The position numbers and the translations under genes are program-made. A stretch of 64,000 nucleotides of DNA from Cepaea nemoralis (Eukaryota > Mollusca > Gastropoda > Stylommatophora > Helicidae), in assembly GCA_014155875.1 (NCBI GenBank), contig JACEFZ010015107.1:112222-176221 (forward strand), given 5' to 3'. Positions 56,520 through 64,000 of the stretch are shown here, in pieces. The notes below the pieces were generated by a model, which was not told the origin of the DNA, searched no databases, and saw only the letters and a list, made by a program, of their open reading frames with translations. Within the stretch, counting starts at the first letter, position 1; every line of letters starts with the position of its first letter.

Positions 56520-57115
56520 ATCATTACTATCATCAAGTGCCATCTCTGCATTGAAAGTCAGCTGAAATGAGTCTCCAACACCCTCCGTCCTCACAAAGTC
56601 TTTCCCATCAATTCATCCTGCCTTGTTGGCTAGTGTGGGAGATCATGCCTCTCCACAAATTACGATCTTTGACGGCATGGAACAATTTGTATGACTCCGT
56701 TCCATGCCATGCCACAAGACTGTCAAGAATCTTCTCCAACTGTTTTCCTCTATCTCTCTTTCCACAAATCTTTCCAGTTGTCACATGTTCCAGTTTTTTT
56801 CTTCTCATAATGTGGCCAAAAAATAATGACATGCTTCTTTCTGATGTTTGTGGTAAGTTGTCTTTGTGACTCAGCTTCCCTCAAAATGTCCAGATTGCTC
56901 GTTTTGGCTGCCCAATTAATTTTCAGCATTCTTCTATAAAACCACATCTCCAAGGCTTCCAGGGATTTTTTTGCCTGTTTACTAATTGTCCAAGATTTGC
57001 AGCCGTTTGTTAAAATTGGTTGTATGTAACATGCAAGAACTCTTTTTTCTGACTTTCAAGAACAACGTCTTATTGCACAAAATGTTCTTTATTTGATAGA
57101 ACGCAGTTTTTGCTT
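56520..57115 (-). mobile_element. LINE-A-like fragment, decayed
   Basis: The minus strand reads MEMWFYRRMLKINWAAKTSN and FFGHIMRRKKLEHVTTGKI in different frames. It lies 66 bases downstream of the exon 3 donor in transcript direction. Confidence 0.75.
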
Positions 57116-57181
57116 GTCATATTCTGTTTCCATCAATTACAGTTAAACAAATCAAAACAATGAAGTCACAAGAACACTCAC

Positions 57182-57368
57182 CTGTCTAGGTATAAAGGAA
57201 AAAGCTATACAAATCATGATGATCATAAAGAGCTGGCCCAGCCAGATATCAGGTGAGATGTCTCCGTAGCCTACAGTGGACAGGGTGACAATCACAAAGT
57301 ACACCGCCTCAAACAGGTTCAGAGGTCGCTCTGCGCTGCCACGCTGGATGTGCTGAATGCCACAAATT
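57182..57368 (-). CDS. KCNT: KCNT-like exon 3: pore loop and S6
   Basis: The acceptor is TTTCCAG and the donor is AGACAG|GTGAG. The exon reads ICGIQHIQRG, then a pore helix ending TLSTVGYGDISPDIW, then S6 LFMIIMICIAFSFIPRQ. TVGYGD is the potassium selectivity filter. CGIQH and GYGD-x-P-x-IW are SLO2 hallmarks, which distinguish it from SLO1 and Kv channels. It ends in phase 0. Confidence 0.95.
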
Positions 57369-57949
57369 CTGGAAATGTTCACCAAGTGTCGCATTTAGTG
57401 AATGTAAAAACTGTATCACATTTTGTGATATGAAGAAATGCATGCAGAAACACAAGAAATGCTCCTGACAAGACAAACCAGATTGATCTATGTGAATAAA
57501 CACTGACATAAATCCAAGAAGGTCAAGTATCTACATGACAGTAACTGGCAATTACAAAGCAAATGCTGTCATACAGGTGATTGATTTATTGAATGGTTGG
57601 TTGATTTATTATATGACTGATTGATTGTATGATTGATTACATGATTGGCAGTATGTTTTATTAAATGTTAAAATTAATTGATTGCATGGCTGATTGATTT
57701 GTTTATGGCTGATTGATAGATAAGATGTTGTGGTTGTATGATTGATGATGAAGAGAAAATACCTGGAACATGTTATGACAACTGGCAAGATTTGTGGAAA
57801 GAGAGACGAGGCTAATAACATCAATCCAAACCTGGAAATGCCTGTAATGAGACATGAGTAAGCAACAACCAAAAACAAAAAACACCTTTTACATGCTTTC
57901 ATTCATTTTGTGTACACCATACTTCCCCCTCCCTCCCCTTTTGCGTATT

Positions 57950-58225
57950 TGCTGGCTTTGAACTCAAGCGTAGTCCATACACATGCTACTACTTCTAGTG
58001 CACTGAACCGATTTTTGGATGTGAATTAGCTTTCCCTATTACCGGTGTCCAACGCCATCAGGTTAACCCACTCCGACTTCTGAGGTACTTGTAAATTACA
58101 TTCCTAAGCCAAGGAAAGAGAAGTCAACATTTTAGTCCAACTGACCAGTGTAGGGGTTGAACCTTCTACCTCGGCATCAGCATACTGGAAGTTTAACGGT
58201 GGTCTCTCTTATCCGTTCGGCCATG
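57950..58225 (-). mobile_element. SINE-A, near full length
   Basis: The right end on the minus strand is GAGCAGCATGGCCGAACGGA, CTTCCAGTATGCTGATGCC, with B box GGTTCAACCCC. The body includes CACTCCGACTTCTGAGGTAC and TAGCTTTCCCTATTACCGGT on the plus strand. Confidence 0.82.
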
Positions 58226-58248
58226 CTGCTCTCAGCTTGCTCCTTATT

Positions 58249-58705
58249 TTACAGACCAATCAGCCTTTGACTTCCCAGAACATCTCCTGGTTCACATTGT
58301 AGGCTGGGACAACATGGAAGTCCTGGTCCATTTATAAAATCTGCCTCGGTGTGGTTTTGAACACATGACCACATGATTAGAGAAATTAGATGTAGATAGT
58401 CACAATTATATGGGCATGTTATAAAAAGAAATAAATTAGAGAACTTGGTGACAACTGGCAAGATCGAGGGGAAGTGAACAAGGGGAAGACAGAGAAGTAA
58501 ATACCTGGATGGCTTGGCCACATGGCATGGTCGAGACAAGAACACTGAGCTGATCCACGACTCTGGTGATCGAGTGAAATGGCGAATCATGACCGCCCTT
58601 GCTTACCGGCATGGCATGTGGATGGACCACCAGGCCGGCAGGTTAGATACTATCCAAAGCACTACTGCGGTTCCCACAAGGCATGGATTACACGGAGATA
58701 ACTGG
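58249..58705 (-). mobile_element. SINE-D copy split by LINE-A
   Basis: Parts 58,249-58,372 and 58,625-58,705 make a SINE-D (GGCTGGGACAACATGG body; GAACACATGACC B-box side; CTACTGCGGTTCCC head). Confidence 0.65.
58373..58624 (+). mobile_element. LINE-A 3' end, ~252 bp
   Basis: Flanked by GACCAC (58,367-58,372 and 58,625-58,630). It reads GQDRGEVNKGKTEK-like then YLDGLATWHGRDKNTELIHD and DRVKWRIMTALAYRHGM. Confidence 0.83.
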
Positions 58706-58933
58706 ATTCTTGTTATTTCTTCGTGGAATGCCTCACTGCAGTTGACTTCATTTTATAAACATACAAAATCTGCAATACCAGCAGAGATGTAACAAACAAA
58801 GCCTGGAATTTTCATTTTCAAAAGCACAAAGTTTAATTGTGACAATCATAGAGACGCTTGTGAATTGTTAGGAGAGAAATCACTGGCATGAAAGTAAACA
58901 AAAAATGTTTTGTTCAGTCTATGTAAACACAAG

Positions 58934-59178
58934 CCGGCTCTGTGGTGAAGGGTTTACAAATGTAATTTTTAATCTAACATATCGCATTCGAAACAAGCTG
59001 CAGATGATGGGGCAGCAGACTGTCTTGCTTTGGTATCCTTACAGAGGTATGAGTGCCAGTCATTCAGAAAGCAGAAAGCAATGGCAAACTACTGAAAGTA
59101 AATACTTGCCAAGAAATCACAAACAGCCCAAAAACACACTGGGGTTGACTGCCACATCCTGTAAAGGATATGCAATCT
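58934..59178 (+). mobile_element. SINE-B, full length with 16-bp target-site duplication
   Basis: A 245-bp copy between TCTATGTAAACACAAG repeats (58,918-58,933 and 59,179-59,194). The head is GGCTCTGTGGTGAAGGGTTT with CATTCGAAACAAGC; the 3' end is CCTGTAAAGGATATGCAA. Confidence 0.9.
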
Positions 59179-59194
59179 TCTATGTAAACACAAG

Positions 59195-59990
59195 ACCCCC
59201 ATATGCAGGTTTATTTGGCTGTTTAGTTATTTTCAGAATGAATTTGTTAACCAAAGAAAAATCACTGCACTGCATTATGCTGCAATCTATGGTTAATTAT
59301 TGAGAAATTGAAAAGACAATTGACAAACTGTATGACCAGATGCCTCTATGAGCAGTTAGTGTCACAAACTAGTTATGATAGGGTTTGGTATTTGGAGGTG
59401 ACATTTGGGTAAGACATTTAGATATGACATGTCATCTTCACAACCTATTTGTCTACCACGTATAATTTACTATGGAGAAAATTACTCCGAGGAGCAATAC
59501 CTGCTTGTATAAAAGTTTGCACAACTTCTACCCATTCCTCAGAGATGAACCATGCATCATGGCACACTGAATATACATTTGAAACATTACTACGGTACTC
59601 TATATCAGAATAACGACATTTGATCCATTTTGAGTCCGACATTAAAAAGCTGTGTCGTGCCTTCAGCTATTAGTATTTGTTCCCACTACATTACACAATG
59701 AGCGTAGTAGTGTGCATTTAAGGATTTCAAACAATATTGGAGTTTGCCTTCCCCCTATGCTCAAAATGCTTCCCTAGTTAGTACCTTAAATATTCATAGG
59801 CCATATTCACAGACCACTCGCATGCCAAGCCAATGTACTCAATTATAAACAGTGGTTGACTCCCCTTTGTCTTATAGTCCATGCTGTATGGTGGCATTGT
59901 TAGTCATGACTGTCCAGTCTCTTGTCTCACATGTAGCCAATCATTCTCATGAAGCTGTCCAGCATCTTTTCTTTAGGCCTTCAAATGTCC
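59195..59990. other. Intron sequence, nothing recognised
   Basis: AT-rich, no tandem structure. A short open minus frame at 59,445-59,642 has no recognisable motif and no splice support consistent with exons 2 and 3. Confidence 0.5.
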
Positions 59991-59994
59991 CGCT

Positions 59995-60665
59995 GTCATG
60001 ATGATTCCTGTTATCATGGTGTTTCCTGGTGTCAGGATATTTCCAGTTGTGTTTCTTGTTGACATGGTGTTTCCTGGGGTGTTTTTTTGTTGTCATGGTG
60101 ATTTCTGTGGTGTTTCCTGTTGTCACAGTTTTTCCTGTTGTCATGGTGTTCCCTGTGGTGTTTCTGGTTGTCATGGTGTTTCCTATTCTCATGGTGTTTC
60201 CTGAAGTCATGGTGTTTTATGTGGTGTTTCCTGTTCTTTCCTGTAGTGTTTCCTATTGTGATGGTGTTTCCTATAGTGTTTCCTGTTGTCATGGTGTTTC
60301 CAGTTGTCCTGGTGATTCTTATGGGGTTTCCTGTTTTCATAGCATTACCTGTTGTCATGGTATTTCCTGTGGTGCTTCCTGTTTTCAAGATGTTTCCTGT
60401 GGTGCTCCCTGTTGTCATTGTGTTTCCTGTAGTGCTCCATGTTGTCATGGAGTTTCCTGTGGTGCTTCCTATTTTCTTCCTGTGGTACTTCCTGTTGTCA
60501 TGGTATTTCCTGTGGTGCTCCCTGTTGTCCTTCTGTTTCCTGTAGTGTTCCCTGTTGCCATGGTGATTCCTGTGGTGCTCCATGTTGTCACAGTGTTTCC
60601 TGTGGTGCTTCCTGCTGTCATGGTGTTTCCTGTTGCCATGGTGTTTCCTGCTGTCATGATGTTTC
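59995..60665. repeat. Degenerate ~27-bp array grading into LINE-A
   Basis: Units around GTTTCCTGTGGTGCTTCCTG and TTGTCATGG. The right end joins LINE-A minus-strand sequence (FFGHVMRRSKF), where the LINE normally reads NLVTTGKIEGN. The array's minus reading NTMTTGSTTGN looks like repeats of that short segment. Confidence 0.75.
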
Positions 60666-60745
60666 TAAATTTACTTCTTCTCATGACATGTCCAAAAAAT
60701 GCAGGCTGTTTACATCTTTTACAAGTAACCAGTTCTCTTATTGAG
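60666..60745 (-). mobile_element. LINE-A stub
   Basis: The minus strand reads CKQPAFFGHVMRRSKF, the LINE-A C-terminal motif. Confidence 0.75.
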
Positions 60746-61129
60746 TTGGTTTTTGTCAAAATGTAAAGAAAGTGTAGATTACAACAGTTATAGGACTATG
60801 TCTCCATCATACCGGTGGCATTATTGAAGCATGGTGCTAGTCCTGTATTTTCTTGGTCAAGTAGCACTAGATCTGTAAGGACATATGTACCTGTGAATCT
60901 CCAGTACCTGTCTTTCACACCTCACTAGTTTCTTGAAAAGGAAAGGAAAGGTCTTTGACAGTCCCCATGGAGATGGTACTTTGGTATCAGGTCAGAAAAG
61001 AAGTCTGCACACCAACATCGCTCCGATAGATTCAAGACCTTTCAGGAATCCTACGACTTCCATGACTATGGACCAGTCTTCAGAGTTAAAACTGAATCTT
61101 CCAAAGAATTTCACAACCAACTTAGTTTT

Positions 61130-61345
61130 TAGCCTTGAGTGCCAGATGTCTATGAAAGCATCTTGTCCCACGTGAATATGACAACATCCTGCCCCACATG
61201 ACTATGAAAACATTCTGTCCCACATGGCCATGAAAACATCCTGTCCCACATGACCATGAAAATATTCTGTCCCACGTGGCCATGAAAACATCCCATCCAC
61301 ATGGCCATGAAAACATCCTGTCTCACGTGGCCACGAAGCATTTGA
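61130..61345. repeat. ~27-bp tandem repeat beside exon 2
   Basis: Units CATGAAAACATCCTGTCCCA plus CATGAC, about 8 copies, ending about 40 bases from the exon 2 donor side. Confidence 0.85.
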
Positions 61346-61383
61346 CCAGTTGAAGATTATGGAGGAAGAAAACTGGTACTCAC

Positions 61384-61487
61384 GTGGTAAATACAAGACT
61401 GCACAGTGTAGCAATCAGGAACCATAACTGTTGTGACAAAGTGACGGACATTGTCTGGAACCTCTGTTTGGCCAGGTGAAAATCGTT
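61384..61487 (-). CDS. KCNT: KCNT-like exon 2: S5 helix
   Basis: Thirty-four codons plus two bases. The acceptor is GTGTTACAG and the donor is ACCAC|GTGAGT. It encodes NDFHLAKQRF followed by the hydrophobic S5 stretch LWFLIATLCSLVFT, matching INDLHRAI...LLCLVFTG of Slack. The split threonine codon is completed by exon 3. A degenerate short tandem repeat (61,130-61,345) lies just downstream in the intron. Confidence 0.9.
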
Positions 61488-61584
61488 CTGTAACACAGAC
61501 AGTACACCAGGTGTCACACCAGGAAGTTATCCATGGCTGACACTGTAAAGGATATGCAACTAACTTTTAAATTCTAAGATAATA

Positions 61585-62135
61585 ATTATAGCTAACACTA
61601 ACATAATTACAGCTGTCTAACACTGACACAACAATTATCGCTTTTAAAAAGTCCTAAAAGTCAAGAGGATCGATTTCAGTGCGCCAGGTTTTATTTCATA
61701 TGATTTAGTCTCTTTCTGCAGGGTGGCCTGCTGAAAGCGTCACAAAAAGCATAAACTCCGTAGCTCCAGCGATGACCCCTATAAATCTCTGAGGAAATTG
61801 CACTCATGAACCGAAAGACGTGGCCTGGAATCAAACCCACAACCTTCAGAGCACTAGGCAGATGGCTTTACCACTTTGCTGTCTAACACTAACATAATTA
61901 CAGTTGTCTAACACTAACATAATAATAACAACAGTATAACACTAACAATTATAGCTGTCTAACATAAATATAACAATTACAGCTGTCTAACACTAACATA
62001 TTAATAACAACTGTATAACAGTAACAATTATAGCTGTCTAACACTAATATAATAATAACAACTGTATATTATAACAGTAACAATTATAGCTAACACAAAG
62101 ATAACAATTACAGCTGTCTGACGTTAACAGAATTA
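61585..62135. repeat. CTGTCTAACACTAACATAAT array split by SINE-C
   Basis: Short units (ACAGCTGTCTAACACTAACA, AATAATAACAACTGTATAAC) lie on both sides of a minus-strand SINE-C at about 61,640-61,880. Confidence 0.8.
61640..61882 (-). mobile_element. SINE-C copy
   Basis: The minus strand head is GCAAAGTGGTAAAGCCATCT with B box GTGGGTTTGATTCC. The body ends near CTCTTGACTTTTAGGACTTT. Confidence 0.82.
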
Positions 62136-62353
62136 CAGCTGTTTTTGCTCGAGTTGGAGGGAGACACCATACCTCTATGGCACTCCATCCATTAAACAAC
62201 AAATAATGTACAATGCTAAACCTATGCAGTATCATCAGTATTATGTCATAAGTCAGCAAGCTAAAGCGATCACTGTTCACTATGTTGTACATAAATTAAC
62301 ACTGCACCGACTCTTGCTACACAGCACAGTGTTCATCCATTCAACAAACTTAC

Positions 62354-62440
62354 CAAAAGGCGCCTGAAAGACATGAGGGCCAGCCAGCAGTTCAGAAACG
62401 TTGGGAAAAATATATGTTGAAGAACAGGGGGCCATAGCGC
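62354..62440 (-). CDS. KCNT: KCNT-like exon 1 of those in window: region before S5
   Basis: This 29-codon exon is phase 0 at both ends. The acceptor is TTTCTCTCACAG and the donor is TTTTG|GTAAGT. It reads ALWPPV...FFPTFLNCWLALMSF, matching the conserved WPPLRN-LFIPVFLNCWLA block of Slack just before S5. I found no coding exon upstream of it between 62,441 and 64,000. Confidence 0.88.
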
Positions 62441-62509
62441 CTGTGAGAGAAATTATATATATAAAATTTACTTATTATTATTATTATTCATAACTTCTTC
62501 TTCCTTCAC

Positions 62510-62720
62510 CTTCAGGCATCAATATGAATTAATCAAAGAAAGCAGCAGTCAATGTAAGCTTGTTGACATATTCATAAAGTTTGTATTCACATGGAGCGGG
62601 TGTAGGCCAAAATAATTGTCTCTGTTCTGCATATGTTGGAAACTCCTGCAACAAATGTCTAGCTGTCACTTTACCAGTTCGACAGTTACATTCATCAGTA
62701 TCTCCTATCGTCAATTTATT
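62510..62720 (-). mobile_element. LINE-E 3' fragment
   Basis: The minus frame reads TDECNCRTGKVTARHLLQEF, PTYAEQRQLFWPTPAPC and YKLYEYVNKLTLTA. This is the zinc-knuckle-like tail after RNase H. Confidence 0.78.
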
Positions 62721-62994
62721 AAACTTGTGATGCTTCAGTTTCTTGTGTCATATGCGAAGTGTGAAGATTATTACTCGTTCTTTTTGGTTGAGTTGGTAAT
62801 ATGCATCATCTATCTAGTGGCCTGGATACTTTTCCACTTCGTTGTATAATTCATATGACACTGCAACAACTGCATATTTATGATTAATATAATTATGCCC
62901 CAAACATTATATTCTTATATTTCATAAGCTACTATATATACAATGATTATGATTCATTTAACACTCAATCAATCAGCAGTCATCTCCACAATGA

Positions 62995-63195
62995 ATGTTG
63001 ACTGCAATGAATCTCCAACACCATCTCTCACTCTGGTTGACTGTTAAGACTGCTGTTCGTCCATCTCTTGATGTTATCTTCCCACTTGTGACGCTATTTG
63101 CCTCTTACTCACCTTCCTTCAACTCTTCCCTCCAGTATGATTTATTTTCAAGAGTGCTAAGTCTTATAATGTGGCCAAAGTATGAACCTATCTCT
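62995..63195 (-). mobile_element. LINE-D fragment
   Basis: CAATGAATCTCCAACACCAT, GTCCATCTCTTGATGTTATC and ATAATGTGGCCAAAG match, in reverse, the LINE-D end at 49,795-50,212. Confidence 0.65.
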
Positions 63196-63399
63196 GTTTT
63201 ATTTCTTTAAGCAACGTTCATTTCATTTGAAACATCTCCATAACCTCTCTCTGGATTAGATTGTTTCTGTTTCGATGAAATATGGCATATTCTCCTGTAT
63301 ATCCACATTGCCTGGGTCTCAATTCAACTTTCCAGTTGCTTGTTCAGTGACCTGTTACCTTGGCTTCTAAACATCAACATGGAGGTTAGCAATGCTGAA

Positions 63400-63600
63400 T
63401 AGGTAAGAGCGTTTAATCTTAAACTTCCAGTCTGTTAATGCCGAAGTAGTGGGTTCAATCCCAACACTGGTCAGCTGGACTAAAATGTTGACTTCTCATC
63501 CTTGATTTAGGGATGTCAATTACAAGTTCCTCAATAGGGAAAGCTAATCCACAAGAACAAATCAGTCCAGTACACTAGGAGTAGCAGCAAAATAAATTCA
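63400..63600 (+). mobile_element. SINE-A copy
   Basis: The tRNA-like head AATAGGTAAGAGCGTTTAAT with B box GGGTTCAATCCC, then the SINE-A body in forward order (TTGACTTCTCATCCTTGATT). Confidence 0.82.
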
Positions 63601-63639
63601 ACATGACAACAATCTGGATAAAGCCATTGATGCCCTGTC

Positions 63640-64000
63640 CCCCCTAGGAGATGTGGCAAGATGCAGATACTGATCGTTGCAGTTACACAATGGATGCTAA
63701 AACATTGGTGTCAGAGCCTAGCAGCAACATCGTTGCGGCGCCCGGCGGACAAGAGTTGTCGCGCTGGCGAGATTCTTACCTGACACGCGACCAGCGCTGA
63801 CGACAGACGCACGCAAAGCCACGTGACCCCACCAGAGGCAGTGGGCAGTGTGTGTGTTAATCGGAGACCGAGCTGGGACTGGACATCTGAACGGACGTGT
63901 GTGTCGAGAGCAAGGCGTTTGTGTGAATCTCCGTGGTTGTGAGCTGAACGACTGATATCGTGAGCGTCAGACCTATGAGCTGGTTAGTTGAGCTGAAAAC
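63640..64000. other. GC-rich stretch of unknown origin
   Basis: From about 63,700 the base composition rises sharply against the AT-rich introns. TTGGTGTCAGAGCC at 63,698-63,711 recalls the tRNA-Leu primer-binding sites of LTR retrotransposons, but no LTR or gag/pol is seen before the window ends. A 5' leader of another element or a CpG-rich regulatory region are alternatives. Confidence 0.35.

Noticed and set aside
62044..62292. Minus-strand frame with hydrophobic parts between exons 1 and 2
   Set aside because: Exons 1 and 2 join in phase and match the family without it. It lies partly in an intronic tandem repeat.
62616..62849. Hydrophobic plus-strand frame (FLVELVICIIYLVAWILF) resembling a membrane helix
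   Set aside because: It is on the opposite strand to the channel gene, partly overlaps a LINE-E fragment, and has no splice support.

Overview
This window reads as one stretch of a large, repeat-choked animal gene. I infer a mollusc, probably a gastropod, from the spliced exons with long introns, the tRNA-derived SINEs, the 5'-truncated LINEs and the many minisatellites; no database search was possible. No prokaryotic features are present.

The host gene is on the minus strand and spans essentially the whole window. I assembled 24 exons, from 62,440 down to position 1, with matching phases at every junction. They encode a divergent sodium-activated potassium channel of the KCNT/SLO2 (Slack/Slick) family: the S4-S5 end, S5, pore helix and TVGYGD filter, S6, RCK1, an acidic linker, RCK2 and a long C-terminal tail. 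The N-terminus with S1-S4 lies beyond 64,000 and the stop codon lies beyond position 1. Exon 15 carries one extra base, and exon 12 is doubtful.

The introns hold at least five LINE lineages, here called A to E. A has a reverse transcriptase without RNase H, B is a second RT lineage with a GAA tail, C and D are decayed, and E carries RNase H. Four tRNA-derived SINE families (A to D) recur, plus two piggyBac-like MITEs at TTAA sites. A non-coding element with a GAA tail (element F) is also present. Many insertions keep target-site duplications, so their nesting order can be read directly.

Layout. From 1 to 30 kb: exons 24-11, LINE and SINE nests, and arrays of 73, 72, 42, 51, 45 and 54 bp. From 30.8 to 38.5 kb: a huge 48-bp minisatellite arranged as an inverted repeat around an AT/AG hinge, inside intron 10. 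From 38.9 to 42.5 kb: a LINE-A copy split by a 3-kb dimeric element F. From 42.8 to 62.4 kb: exons 10-1 with further arrays, SINEs and element F copies. From 62.5 to 64 kb: LINE and SINE debris and an unexplained GC-rich end.

The most notable signal is that element F appears to have seeded two minisatellites. The 48-bp array resembles one short F segment, and the 64-bp array is continuous with another F segment. Other arrays appear to start from LINE 3' ends or from the gene's own 3' splice sites (exons 10 and 20).
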